DNA of 64,000 nucleotides from Trebonia sp963785645 (GCA_963785645.1 CAWAWG010000001.1:442157-506156), one strand, 5' to 3'; numbered from the stretch's first letter, positions 52,301-61,743 are shown. A program made the numbers and translations. Notes: a model not told the origin generated them from the letters alone.

Positions 52301-52561
52301 ATGTGTACGTACATAACCGAGAAGATCGCGATCGAGGGCAGCGCCAAGGGTGCGTCCGGATGGATCAAGGTCACCGACGGCAGCGTTTACCTGGACCACC
52401 CGGTGCACGCGCCGTTCGGCCACACACTCAACATCGACTTCCTCGCTCCCGAGCTCGGCCCGTCCGGCCGGGTGGCGGTCGAACTCAGCCAGGAGTCGGC
52501 GCGCGCCCTGGCCAAGGCGATCGAGGCCGTCCTCGACGCCGCGCCGCCCGGTCTCGAATAG
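52301..52561 (+). CDS. DUF6295-like small protein
   Basis: The 86-aa protein MCTYITEKIAIEGSAKGASG, with VYLDHPVHAPFGHTLNIDFL and RVAVELSQESARALAKAIEA, matches my recollection of DUF6295, a small actinobacterial family of unknown function. ATG 52301 is chosen because GGAAGGA lies 9 bases before it. The same frame is open much further upstream but that part is antisense to the reductase. The stop falls in the first unit of a 15-bp tandem repeat. The dienelactone hydrolase gene follows after 98 bp; the pair is probably one operon. Confidence 0.75.
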   Translation: MCTYITEKIAIEGSAKGASGWIKVTDGSVYLDHPVHAPFGHTLNIDFLAPELGPSGRVAVELSQESARALAKAIEAVLDAAPPGLE

Positions 52562-52609
52562 CACAGTCTCGAATAGCACAGTCTCGAATAGCACAGTCTC
52601 GAATAGCAC
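52551..52609. repeat. 15-bp tandem repeat, four copies, spanning a stop codon
   Basis: GTCTCGAATAGCACA is present three times exactly and a fourth time with a changed last base. The TAG stop of the DUF6295-like gene lies inside the first unit, so each unit repeats the end of the coding frame. It seems to have expanded by slippage from the gene's last codons. Confidence 0.9.
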
Positions 52610-52659
52610 GCCCGTTCGTAACCCGATAACCCCGAACATCCCTGGAACAGGAGACACAG

Positions 52660-53403
52660 ATGTCTGACGCGCTTCTCGCCGAGACCATCATGATCACCGG
52701 CCACAACGGCGACACGATCGAGGCCTACAGCGCCCGTGCGCTTGACGAGAGCCCGCGTGGCGGCGTGGTCGTCATCCACCACATGCCCGGTTACGACGAG
52801 CAGACCAAGGAGATCGCCCGCAACTTCGCCTACCACGGCTACAACGCCGTCATGCCGAACCTGTACTGGCGCGAGGCCCCCGGTGCCAGCCCGGACGACG
52901 CGGCGGCGGCGGCCCGCGCGAACGGCGGCGTTCCCGACGAGCGCCTGGTCGGCGACGTGGCCGGCGCCATCGCCTACCTCAAGGGTCTGGGCAACTCCAA
53001 CGGCAAGGTCGGCACGATCGGCTACTGCTCCGGCGGCCGCCAGTCGTTCCTCGCCGCGGTCAGCCTTGACCTAGACGCGGCCGTCGACTGCTACGGCGCG
53101 TTCGTCGTCGGCGCGGTCCCCGAGGGCCTGCCGCTCAAGGTCGGCCCGATCGTGGACAAGACCCCGACCCTGTCCTGCCCGCTGCTCGGCCTGTTCGGTG
53201 CGGAGGACAAGTACCCGTCGCCGGCCCACGTCGCCGAACTGGAAGAGGCACTGAAGGCCAACGGCAAGACCTACGAGTTCCACAGCTACCCGGACGCCGG
53301 CCACTCCTTCTTCTCCGTGAACCGCCCCGCCTACCGCCCCGAGGCCGCCACCGACGGCTGGGCGAAGATCTTCGCCTTCTACGGCCAGTACCTCTCCGCC
53401 TGA
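52660..53403 (+). CDS. Dienelactone hydrolase family protein
   Basis: The 247-aa alpha/beta hydrolase has nucleophile Cys in TIGYCSGGRQS, an Asp in the LGLFGAEDKYPSPAHV region and catalytic His in PDAGHSFFSVNRPAYR, the Cys-Asp-His triad of dienelactone hydrolases. It opens lactone or ester rings in aromatic breakdown or detoxification; the true substrate is unknown. ATG 52660 follows CAGGAGACACAG. It is probably cotranscribed with the DUF6295-like gene. Confidence 0.92.
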   Translation: MSDALLAETIMITGHNGDTIEAYSARALDESPRGGVVVIHHMPGYDEQTKEIARNFAYHGYNAVMPNLYWREAPGASPDDAAAAARANGGVPDERLVGDVAGAIAYLKGLGNSNGKVGTIGYCSGGRQSFLAAVSLDLDAAVDCYGAFVVGAVPEGLPLKVGPIVDKTPTLSCPLLGLFGAEDKYPSPAHVAELEEALKANGKTYEFHSYPDAGHSFFSVNRPAYRPEAATDGWAKIFAFYGQYLSA

Positions 53404-53579
53404 CAACCCAAAGTCCAAAAGCACGAAAGGCAGTATCCCGAACGACTTGTGGCTCCGCGGGTCCGCCCACGCCAACTTCCCCAGCGCGGCGGCCCCCGCG
53501 GCGCCACACTCAAAGACATACTCAGAGACACCCTCAGGGCAAGCCCCCGAATGTCGGTAGAGCATGGCAGGATGCCCAG

Positions 53580-54822
53580 ATGAAGTTCACGGTAGAGCGC
53601 GACGCGCTAGCGGAGGCCGTCGCCTGGGTGGCGCGGGCGCTGCCGACCAGGCCGGTGGTGCCGGTCCTGACTGGCTTGCTGCTGCGCACGGAGCCAGCAG
53701 ACGCCACCCAGAAGACACCGGGCAGCCAGGCCGCGCAGGCTACCTCACCCTCTCCTGCTTCGACTACGAGGTATCGGCCCGGGTGAGGGTCCGGGCCGAG
53801 GTGGCCGAGCCCGGCACGTTCCTGGTCCCAGGCCGGCTTCTCGTGGAGATCGTCCGCTCCCTGCCGCAGCACCCCGTCGAGTTCGGTGACGACCCGGATG
53901 GCGTGTCCGTGACGTGCGGCGACGCGGCCTTCATGGTGACGCCGCTGCCGCTCGCCGACTACCCGCAGCTGCCGGAGCTGCCGCAGCTAGCGGGGACGGC
54001 GGACGGCGGCGCGCTGGCCGCGGCGATCGGCCAGGTGACCCCGGCCGCCAGCCGCGACGACACGCTGCCGATGCTCACCGCCGTCAACGTCGAGCTTGAC
54101 GGCAAGACGATGACCCTGGCCGCGACCGACCGCTACCGGATGGCCGTCAGGGACCTGGACTGGAACCCCGCACCGGGTGCGGGTGACCAGGGCCGGATCG
54201 CACTGCTCGTACCGGCCAGGACGCTGAGCGATGCGGCCAGGATGATCGGCCACGACACGGAGGTGCGGGTGGTGCTGCGCCACGGCGGCGACGGGGCCGG
54301 CGCCGGGGGGCAGGACGGGAGCGGTAGCCCCGGGGCAGCCGAGGCCATGATCGGCTTCGAGGTCGGGGAGCGCCGGCTGACCACGCGCCTGCTCGCCGGC
54401 GAGTTCATCCGCTACCGGTCGCGCTTTCCCGACGAGTTCGGCTGCACCGCGGAACTGCCCGCCGAGGCGTTCGCCGAGGCGGTGCGCCGCGTCGCGCTGG
54501 TCGCCGAGCGCGGTACCCCGGTGCAGCTCACGTTCGGCCCCGGCCGGGTCACGATCGCCGGGGCGACGCAGGGACAGGCGAAGGCCAAGGAGTCGGTGCC
54601 CGCCGACTTCTCCGGTGACGAGCCGTCGATCGCGTTCAGCCCGCAGTACCTGCTCGACGGGGTGGTCGCGGCCACCGCGGCACCGCCGGGCGAGGCCGCG
54701 TCCGAGGCCGCGCGGGTGAGGCTGCGCTTCACCAGCGCCGACCAAGCCGGCGGTGATCACGCCTGCGTCCGCCGCGCGGAGGCGACTTCAGGTACCTGGT
54801 GGTCCCGCAGCGCTTGCCGTGA
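53580..54822 (+). pseudogene. dnaN: DNA polymerase III beta clamp paralogue, three frameshifts
   Basis: ATG 53580 gives MKFTVERDALAEAVAWVARA, the standard clamp start. A frame change near 53715 leads to GYLTLSCFDYEVSARVRVRA, TLPMLTAVNVELDGKTMTLA, ATDRYRMAVRDLDW and the third domain. Changes near 54750 and 54775 are needed to reach the usual ending GDFRYLVVPQRLP at 54822. The protein would be the sliding clamp of replication. Local context (no dnaA, recF or gyrB) suggests this is a second copy, not the oriC-linked dnaN. An insertion rich in Gly (GGDGAGAGGQDGSGSPGAAE) lies in the second domain. Confidence 0.8.
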
Positions 54823-54917
54823 GCACGGACCGGTTATGCGGTTACGGCCACAATCCGGACCCGCCCGGGTGGTACCCGCCATGCGGGACGGAGTGGCCGG
54901 ACGATCCAGGCGGGCCG

Positions 54918-55406
54918 CTACTGGTGGTAGACGCCGTGCCGGGCGAACATCAGCGCGGTGAACAGCCAGATCAGCATGGCGAGCAGCAGCAGCGACAGCG
55001 CGGCGAACCGGCCCGCGCGGTCGGACGGCGTGCGGACCCGCTGCGGCCGCGTGGTCTGCAAGTCGGCCATGGACGTACTCGCGGCGTGCCACGGCCGGTC
55101 GCGCGTGAGGCCCGCCAGGTGGCCGCTCGCGCCCGGTCTGGCTCGCCAGGGCAGCCGCCCGGGTCCGGGCAGGTCGGCCATGATCCGGGTGAGCTGCCCG
55201 AACGTCTTCGACGAGAACACCGCGTCGAGGCGCTCGTTCAGCTCATCGAGGGTCAGCCGGCCAGCCGCGTAGTGCTCGCCAAGGTCCGCCGCCGCTGCGT
55301 CGCGTTCCGCGTCCCCGATGCGCAGCGCGTGCGGCCCTCCCGCGGCCGCAGCGGGCGTCGCCGCCGCCACCGGGAAAGGGAGCGTAATAACGCATCGCCA
55401 TCGCAC
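54918..55406 (-). CDS. DUF1707 domain membrane protein
   Basis: The protein has a SHOCT-like DUF1707 domain (LRIGDAERDAAAADLGEHYA, then AGRLTLDELNERLDAVFSSK and TFGQLTRIMADLP) and one C-terminal membrane segment (FAALSLLLLAMLIWLFTALM) before a short tail. The family is actinobacterial and of unknown function. GTG 55406 is used; a GTG at about 55370 would also serve. The gene lies directly after a second DUF1707 gene on the same strand. Confidence 0.75.
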   Translation of the reverse strand: MRWRCVITLPFPVAAATPAAAAGGPHALRIGDAERDAAAADLGEHYAAGRLTLDELNERLDAVFSSKTFGQLTRIMADLPGPGRLPWRARPGASGHLAGLTRDRPWHAASTSMADLQTTRPQRVRTPSDRAGRFAALSLLLLAMLIWLFTALMFARHGVYHQ

Positions 55407-55483
55407 TTCCCGTTTTGTTCGGAAGTTCGGTCACTTCCACGATAAGTCGCGAACAGCGATTTTGTCTCCCGGCGGGAGGGCGA

Positions 55484-56047
55484 TCAGCGGCGACGCGGTC
55501 CAGCGGCGCCGGCGCGGGCCGCGAGCCGCGCCGCATCCCGCGGCGCCGACCGAAGATCATGAACAGCAGCCGTCGCAGCAGCGCGAACGCCGCGAGGATC
55601 AGCACGATGCCCAGCGGCCGCCCGGTCCCGATGCCGAACACCCCGAGGATCCCGATCATGAACAGCACCGAGAGCAGGACGCTCGTGCCCACGAAACTGC
55701 CGATGCCGCGTCCCGCCGAGCACCGGCCGTCGTTGGCGCGCGCCTGCCAGTCGTCCGATGGGCCCGGCTGCGTCCACGGGCCCCGTCCCGGGGCGCCCGG
55801 CTCGCCGAAGGGCCGCGGACCGCTGGCCGCTCCCGGGAGTGCCCGCGCTGGCCCCGCCGTGCCCGCTCGACGGCAGGTCGGTGAACAACGCGTTCAGGTC
55901 GCCGCGCGTCTTGGCGGCGAAGGCCGCCGACAGCCGCTCGTCCAGTTCGTCCTGGTTGAGCCGCCCGCTGGCGAAGTGCTCGCGGAGCTCGGCCGCCGCG
56001 GCTTCCCGCTCGGCGTCGCCGACCCGCATCTCATATCCCGCAGCCAC
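55484..56047 (-). pseudogene. Second DUF1707 domain membrane protein, frameshifted
   Basis: GTG 56047 has GGAGGAG six bases upstream and gives VAAGYEMRVGDAEREAAAAE, then the DUF1707 domain (LNQDELDERLSAAFAAKTRG, DLNALFTDLP). The membrane part VGTSVLLSVLFMIGILGVFG and LGIVLILAAFALLRRLLFMI lies in another frame entered near 55700-55820. The end is uncertain: stops at 55484 or 55431 depending on frame. With the next gene it forms a DUF1707 pair. Confidence 0.65.
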
Positions 56048-56192
56048 AGTGCTCCTCCGAACCCAGCACCTGAAAAACCCACTGCCCTTGCGCGCTGGCA
56101 CAAGCCTTGCGCGCTGGCACCAGCGATTGTGGGTCCACGATATATCGCGTGTCCGTCGATAGCAACCGCTGCCGGCCGGGAGTGCGGCCCGG

Positions 56193-56678
56193 CTAGTTGA
56201 GGAAGTAGCTTGAGCCGCCGTTCTGCGGGTTCGTGACGAGCGCGTAGATGGTGATCGGGCTCCCGTGCGCGAACTTCAGCGTCAGCTGTATGTCCTTGCC
56301 GTCGTACATCGCCCCGGCCCCGCTGATCAGCAGGTGATAGCTGTTGGGAATGAGCTGCGTGGTCGCGTCGGAGGGGATCGGGATCGACGTCACCGTGCGC
56401 ATGACCACCGGGGTCTCACCGTCGGGGACCGGACCGCGCAGCTCCACGGTTCCGCCGACGCTGGTGGAGACCGACGTCAGCGAGTCGGCCTCCCCGTTGT
56501 TCCTGATGTCCAGGTAGCCGACGGTCGTCTGGCCGGTAGCGGTCGGCTGCTGCACGTAGGCGCCGGTCAGAACGAGGCCCGACCCGCCCGCGTGGTTTTG
56601 CGAGGCGCACCCCGTAGCTCCGACGGCGATCACCGCAGCCGCGGCAGCAAACTCAAGAGTCCGGGGGAGACCTTTCAC
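56193..56678 (-). CDS. PCu(A)C-domain lipoprotein (copper chaperone-like)
   Basis: The 161-aa protein has a lipoprotein signal (AAAAAVIAVGATGC) and a PCu(A)C/DUF461 beta-sandwich (GAYVQQPTATGQTTVGYLDI, then VMRTVTSIPIPSDAT and SYHLLISGAG). In true periplasmic copper chaperones the domain has H-x-M pairs (HEM...HVM). Here the corresponding places read RGP and HLL, with only VMR keeping a Met. Copper binding may therefore be weak or lost. No cytochrome oxidase assembly gene is adjacent. Confidence 0.85.
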   Translation of the reverse strand: MKGLPRTLEFAAAAAVIAVGATGCASQNHAGGSGLVLTGAYVQQPTATGQTTVGYLDIRNNGEADSLTSVSTSVGGTVELRGPVPDGETPVVMRTVTSIPIPSDATTQLIPNSYHLLISGAGAMYDGKDIQLTLKFAHGSPITIYALVTNPQNGGSSYFLN

Positions 56679-56781
56679 GGCTAAATACTATCCATGTGCG
56701 ACTCTGCTCCCTGCCTGGAGCCTGTAAACGCGGTAATCTGGCTCCCAAGTGCGGGTGGACTGTGGCGGGAGTGACTGGGTC

Positions 56782-57105
56782 ATGGATGATCAGGCGGCGC
56801 CGGTCGTCGTGGTGCTGCCGCAGGAGATCGACGTCACCAATTCCGAGCAGGTCCACCAGGAGCTGCTCGCCGTACTCACGCCGGGCGTGAACACGGTGAT
56901 CGCGGACATGATGTCAACCGTCTTCTGTGATTCCTCCGGCGTGCACGCGATCATGCGCGCCTACGAGACCGCCGCCGCCCGTGACGTCAGCATGGTGCTG
57001 GCCGTGTCGTCGGCCACCTCGGTGCGCCGCGTGCTTGAGCTGATCGGTGTCGGCCGCCTCATGGCGGTTTACCCGAGCCTTCAGGAAGCCCTGGATGCGG
57101 CTTAG
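56782..57105 (+). CDS. STAS-domain anti-sigma factor antagonist
   Basis: From ATG 56782 the 107-aa protein (MDDQAAPVVVVLPQEIDVTN) has the STAS fold with the phosphorylatable Ser in VFCDSSGVHAIMRAY. It would bind an RsbW-type kinase in its unphosphorylated state and so free a sigma factor. GGGAG lies upstream of 56782, so the longer GTG form from 56749 is less likely. It is convergent with the phosphatase gene at the end of the stress operon, overlapping its stop by four bases, and may be a substrate of that phosphatase. Confidence 0.88.
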   Translation: MDDQAAPVVVVLPQEIDVTNSEQVHQELLAVLTPGVNTVIADMMSTVFCDSSGVHAIMRAYETAAARDVSMVLAVSSATSVRRVLELIGVGRLMAVYPSLQEALDAA

Positions 57106-58676
57106 GACGTCCTGCGGACCGCGATCATCGCCACGTCGTCCTCGCTGGAGCCGAAGAGCGACATCACGTGGTTGGCGAATGCCTCGACGTCATCCGCGGC
57201 GGCCTCGGCGGCCGTGGCCCGCAGCTTTTCCAGGTTGTCGTCGAGCAGGATCCGCCGGTCCTCGACCAGGCCGTCGGTAAAGAGCAGGGCGGTGCCGCCG
57301 ACGGGCAGGACGTCCGTCTCCACGTGCGGCTCATGGCGGGTCAGGCCAAGCATCAGCCCGCCCTCGCCGGCGTACCTCGCTCCGGTGCCGTCAGCGAGCA
57401 GCAGCGGCATGTGCCCGCAGTTGACGATCGTGAGCTCACCGGTCGCCGGGTCGGCGAGCACCAGGCACAGGGTGGCGATGATGCCCGGGTGGAACCGGCG
57501 CAGCACCTTGTTGACCAGGCCGGTGATGGCCAGCGGCGGATGGCCTTCGCTGACATAGGCCCGCAGCGCGTGCCGCAGTTCTCCCATGATGGTCGCGGCG
57601 TGCAGCGAGTGCCCCTGCACGTCGCCGATGGCGATAAGCACCTTGTCCTGCCAGCACAGCGCCTCGTAGAAGTCGCCGCCGACCTGGGCGTGGTCGCTGG
57701 CGGGCGCGTAGCGCACCGCCATCTGCAGGCCGGGTATCTTCGGCAGCGCGACGGGCAGGAAACTCCGCTGCAGGGTCATCGCCACCAGGTGCTCTTCTGC
57801 GGACGAGCGCAGGGCCTCGACGCCGATCGCGACCGACTGCGCCAGCTGACCGAGAATCTGCAGGTCTTCGTCGCCGGAGATGCCCGCGCGGTCCACGATG
57901 ACAGATGCCGCTGCCTTGCCCGGCCTGGTTCGCGCGGCGGCCAGGTAGACATCGGTGCGCAGGGTGGAGTCGGGGACGATGCGCAGCCACTCATCCCGGC
58001 TCACGGCCGCCAGCGCGCTGGCCTGCTTGGGGCCGAGCACGTGGTCCGCGACCCGGGCCGCAAGGGCGGGCGGGCCGCCGCGTCGTTCCGTGCCCGGGCT
58101 GCCGGGCCGGGCCGATGTCCTGCGGCTCTGACCGTCCGGCATCTCCAGGATGAGAATGACCTCGGCGGAGAAGATCCCCGCGGCACCAGTCACCGCCGCC
58201 GCGGCCAGGCCGTCAAAGGTCTCGGCGGCGTTGATGCCGAGAGTGACGCCGGCCAGCTTGCTGAGCATCGACGCGGTCCGTTCGGCGCGGTGCCGGGCGC
58301 GGGAATAGCGCAGGGCCGCCATCACCGTGGCGAGCAGTTCCGTCGGCTCCGTGGGCTCGACCAGGTAGGCATCTGCCCCCTGGGTCAGGCCCTGAGCGCG
58401 GTCGGCGACGCCCACCGCGGTGGCGGACACCTGGATCACCGGGGTGCCGGCCGTCCGCGGGTCGGACTTGATCAGCCGGCAGACGTCGAAGCCGCTCATG
58501 TCGGGCAGGTTCACGTCGAGCAGTACCAGCTCGGCCGCGCCGACCAGGCCGAGAGCCTCCTGCCCGGTGGCGGCCTCGGTGACCGCATGACCCGCCCGGC
58601 GCAGCCAGGTCGCGATGACATAGCGCTTGGCCTCGTCGTCGTCCACGAGGAGCAGGGTTCCGGCTGGGTCGCTCAT
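57102..58676 (-). CDS. Response-regulator PP2C (SpoIIE-type) phosphatase
   Basis: From ATG 58676 (MSDPAGTLLLVDDDEAKRYV) the ~524-aa protein has a receiver domain with phospho-acceptor Asp in LVLLDVNLPDMSGFD, a GAF-like middle and a SpoIIE/PP2C domain (QRSFLPVALPKIPGLQMAVR, YAPASDHAQVGGDFYEALCW, IAIGDVQGHSLHAA, LLFTDGLVEDR). Such RsbU/RsbP-like enzymes dephosphorylate STAS antagonists when their receiver is activated. The frame continues without a stop into the upstream kinase gene, but the TGATG junction at 58674-58678 shows that this is a separate gene. Confidence 0.8.
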   Translation of the reverse strand: MSDPAGTLLLVDDDEAKRYVIATWLRRAGHAVTEAATGQEALGLVGAAELVLLDVNLPDMSGFDVCRLIKSDPRTAGTPVIQVSATAVGVADRAQGLTQGADAYLVEPTEPTELLATVMAALRYSRARHRAERTASMLSKLAGVTLGINAAETFDGLAAAAVTGAAGIFSAEVILILEMPDGQSRRTSARPGSPGTERRGGPPALAARVADHVLGPKQASALAAVSRDEWLRIVPDSTLRTDVYLAAARTRPGKAAASVIVDRAGISGDEDLQILGQLAQSVAIGVEALRSSAEEHLVAMTLQRSFLPVALPKIPGLQMAVRYAPASDHAQVGGDFYEALCWQDKVLIAIGDVQGHSLHAATIMGELRHALRAYVSEGHPPLAITGLVNKVLRRFHPGIIATLCLVLADPATGELTIVNCGHMPLLLADGTGARYAGEGGLMLGLTRHEPHVETDVLPVGGTALLFTDGLVEDRRILLDDNLEKLRATAAEAAADDVEAFANHVMSLFGSSEDDVAMIAVRRTS

Positions 58677-60347
58677 CACGGTGCCTGGACCTCGCGGATG
58701 GCGAACGCCAGCCGTTCCCTGGTGAGCTCTTCCTTGCGCAGCAGCGCCGCGGCGCGCGGCGGAGGCCGGCATGTCGAGCCCGGTGATGATGATCGCGGGC
58801 AGGGCGGCCGGCAGCCGGCCGAGCAGCGTGTTCCCGTCCATGCCAGGCATCCCCATGTCGGCGAGCACGAGGTCGACGTGCCCGGTCGCGATGGCGGACA
58901 GCGCCTGCGCCCCGTCATCGGCCTCAATAATACGGTCGGCGATACCCGCGAGCATCGATTTCACCACCTGGCGGAAGCCCGCGTCATCGTCGGTGACGAC
59001 GACCGTGCCGACGGAGGGAGTTCCATGCGGGAGGCTGAGCACCGCGGTCGTGCCCTGGTCTTTTCCGCTCGTCAGTGTCAGTTCGCCGCCAAGCAGCCGC
59101 GACAGCCGCCGGGCGTAGGGTAGCCCGAGGCCGGTGCCGCCCCGCCTGACGCCCGGCACCTGGTAAAACTCCTCGAACACGCGCTCAAGCTGCTCGGCTG
59201 GTATCCCGGTGCCGGTGTCGGAGACCCGTAGCTCAACCCGCCCGGGTACGGTGCGCACGGAGAGCCGGACCTCGCCGCTGTCGGTGTACTTGATCGCGTT
59301 GGACAGCAGGTTGCGCAGGATGGCGGTCAGCGCCATCTCGTCGGTGAGTATCGTGGCCGGTGCCTCCTCGGCGCTGACCACCACGTCCACCGGTTTGCCC
59401 TCGGCCATCGGCCGGGTGAGCCCGCGCAGGGTGGCGAGCAGCGCGGGCAGGCCGACCTCGGCGGGGTTGATGACGAGCTGACCGGACTCGGCCTTGGCGA
59501 CGTCAAGGAGGTCGCCGACCAGGGTGAGCAGCGTTCCCGCGCTGCTCCTGATCAACTCCACCTGGTAAAGCTGCTCGGCGTCGAGGCCGCCCGCCGGGTC
59601 GGCCAGCAGCCGGGTAAGCCCGATGATGGAGTTCAGCGGCGTCCGCAGCTCATGGCTGACGTTGGCCCAGAACCGGTTCTTGGACTCGGACGCGGCTCTT
59701 AGCTGCTCGGATCTCTCGTCCAGCTCGCGGTACAGCGCGACCACGCCGCGGTTGGTCTGCTCAAGCTCCTCGGAGAGCTCGCTGTACAGGGCCAGCACGC
59801 CGCTGTTGGTCTCCTGGAGCTCGGCGTTGAGCAGCAGGAGCTGCTCCTTCTGCCGGGTGGTGTCCTCAAGCGCCGCGATGAGATCCTGGTTGTTACGTCG
59901 CAGTTCTTCCAGCGTGGACTCCGGAATCATTGTCGCCAGCCGCTCGCTGATACCACGTATGTCGGGGGCGGAATTCCGCGGCCGCCGTTTCGTCATCCGG
60001 ACAACCCGCTGGTGCCGCGCGCCGGTGTTCACCGCTCCGGTGTCTATCAGGACCGGGTCCATCAGGACGGTGTCCATCAGCCGGGCCGCCGCGGTGATGC
60101 CCTCCTGGGGGACCGTGCCGTCGACCGTGACGGTGAGCACCAGACTTGTCTCGTCCGCGCCGAACGCGATGACGGCGGTCTCGCCCAGGGTGACCGCGCT
60201 CCTGCTCACCTCGCTGAGCGCGGTGGCCACCCGGACCTGGTCCTGGTGCTCAAGGCCGAGCCCGGCGGCAAGTTCGCGGCCGAGCCTGCGCGCGGCGAAC
60301 ACGCCGGCCAGGTCGCGGACGCGCAGGCTGGCAAGCTCGTCGGTCAT
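58676..60347 (-). CDS. Hybrid histidine kinase with receiver domain, frameshift near its end
   Basis: The protein starts with a degenerate HATPase-like region (residues ~1-95), then a coiled coil (ETNSGVLALYSELSEELEQT), HisKA with phospho-His in FWANVSHELRTPLNSIIGLT, HATPase boxes (ILRNLLSNAIKYTDSGEVRL, DTGTGIPAEQ, GGTGLGLPYARR) and a receiver (VVTDDDAG, VDLVLADMGMPGMDG). At about 58750-58765 the frame shifts by one base; the true ending is LLRKEELTRERLAFA then IREVQAP with TGA at 58676-58678. As given, the frame instead runs on into the phosphatase gene (57102-60347, 1081 codons). The start overlaps the upstream gene by four bases. Its likely partner is the receiver of the next gene. Confidence 0.78.
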
Positions 60348-61360
60348 GGCTTGAGCACCAGCACTCCCGCGTCGTCACGCCGGGAACCGGCCTGAGAGAG
60401 CAGCGCGGCCGCTACGACCAGTGGATCCATTGTGTTCAAGCCGGGCAGCGTGGCCGGCTGCCAGCGGCTGCTGAGGCCGTCGGAGTGGAGAATGATCGCC
60501 GCACCGGGCGGTGCGTCGTATCCGAACTGACGGATGGAGCGCGCCTGATGGCCCGCTATCCCCGGCACCGAGATCATGCTCCGGCGCGTGCCATCGGCCA
60601 GGATCACCGCGGCGATGTTGCCGAGGCCGGCGAACCGCACGACATCGCCGGCCACCTGGACCACACCGAGGGCTCCCCCGCGCGTGTGGGCCATCCGCCG
60701 GTGCGCGCGCTCGACGAGCACGGCGGGCTCGCCCTCCGGATCCTCAAGCACCGCCGCCACCGCCGCCATCGCGGCCCGCGCGGCCAGCGGGCCGTGGCCG
60801 AGACCGTCGCAGAGCACCCCCGTCAACTGGCCTTCGATCTCGGCCGCACCGAAGACGTCCCCGCACTCGCTCTCCCCGGTGATCGGCCTGACAAGGCCGG
60901 CATAAGGCACGGTACCCGGGTGCGGCTCGGGCCAGAACCTGGCCACCAGCACCGTTCCGTGGCCGGGCACCGAGTACAGGTCGCAGAAGTCGGCCAGCCG
61001 CCTGATGGCGCCGAGCCCGATGCCCAGCGTGCCGCTCGTGGAGTGACCGTCGCGCAGCGCCTCGTCCGCGTCGCGGAACCCCGGTCCCGCGTCGATGGTC
61101 AGCATCTCGATCCCCGGCTTGCCGTCCTCCCGGGCGATGCGCAGCAGCATCGACCCCTGGCTAGCGTGCTTGTGCAGGTTGGACGCCGCTTCCGTCACCG
61201 CGAGGGCCAACTGGTCGACCCGCGTCTCGGGGAAGCCCAGCTTGCTGGCCAGCGTCAGGGCCGCAGCACGGCAGGCGGCGGCCGCGCTTGGCTCCTCGAC
61301 CCGCAGCCAGCGCATGTCTTCCGGGCCCTGGGCGGCCAGCAGCCGGCTCAGCGCGACCAC
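60344..61360 (-). CDS. RsbT-like ATPase fused to RsbX-type PP2C phosphatase
   Basis: The 338-aa protein combines an anti-sigma-type ATPase (LALAVTEAASNLHKHASQGS, DAGPGFRDADEA, TLGIGLGAIRRLAD) with a PP2C domain (SECGDVFGAAEI, GVLCDGLGHGPLAARAAMAA, IILHSDGLSSRW). It is the RsbX-like phosphatase expected to reset the stressosome by dephosphorylating RsbR/RsbS, here fused to a kinase-like domain. The gene overlaps rsbT by 13 bp and the hybrid kinase gene by 4 bp, so translation is coupled. Confidence 0.85.
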   Translation of the reverse strand: MVALSRLLAAQGPEDMRWLRVEEPSAAAACRAAALTLASKLGFPETRVDQLALAVTEAASNLHKHASQGSMLLRIAREDGKPGIEMLTIDAGPGFRDADEALRDGHSTSGTLGIGLGAIRRLADFCDLYSVPGHGTVLVARFWPEPHPGTVPYAGLVRPITGESECGDVFGAAEIEGQLTGVLCDGLGHGPLAARAAMAAVAAVLEDPEGEPAVLVERAHRRMAHTRGGALGVVQVAGDVVRFAGLGNIAAVILADGTRRSMISVPGIAGHQARSIRQFGYDAPPGAAIILHSDGLSSRWQPATLPGLNTMDPLVVAAALLSQAGSRRDDAGVLVLKP

Positions 61361-61743
61361 TTCACGACCATGACACTCGTGCCGGTACCGGGCTTGGAGT
61401 CCAGCTCGAACTCGTCGACAAGCCGCCGCGCGCCGGAAAGCCCGAGTCCCAGCCCGTTACCCGACGTCCAGCCGTCCGTGAGCGCCAGATCCAGGTCGGG
61501 GATGCCTGGTCCCTCATCGGTGAAGCGGAGCTTGACGCCGGTCCGCCCGTTGGGCGACTTGACCACTTCGATCCGGGCGACGCCGCCGCCGCCGTGTATC
61601 AGCGTGTTCCGCGCGAGTTCGCTCGCGGCCGTCACCAGCTTGGTCTGGTCCACCAGGGACAGGCCGTTGGCCGCGGCCGCGGTGCGTACCTGCTGCCGGA
61701 CGCGGACGACATCGTCTCCCGACGTAATAGGCACCTCGTCCAT
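61348..61743 (-). CDS. rsbT: Stressosome switch kinase RsbT
   Basis: The 131-aa GHKL-type kinase has the N box ELARNTLIHGGGG, the G1 box DEGPGIPDLDLA and the GNGLGLGLSGARRLVDEF lid motif. In stressosomes RsbT phosphorylates RsbR and RsbS under stress and then binds an RsbU-type phosphatase. Its ATG overlaps the rsbS stop by one base (TGATG). Confidence 0.93.
   Translation of the reverse strand: MDEVPITSGDDVVRVRQQVRTAAAANGLSLVDQTKLVTAASELARNTLIHGGGGVARIEVVKSPNGRTGVKLRFTDEGPGIPDLDLALTDGWTSGNGLGLGLSGARRLVDEFELDSKPGTGTSVMVVKWSR

Noticed and set aside
53071..53565. 164-aa ORF antisense to dienelactone hydrolase and its downstream gap
   Set aside because: Mostly shadow of the hydrolase; the unmatched N-terminal part has no recognisable family and no good start.
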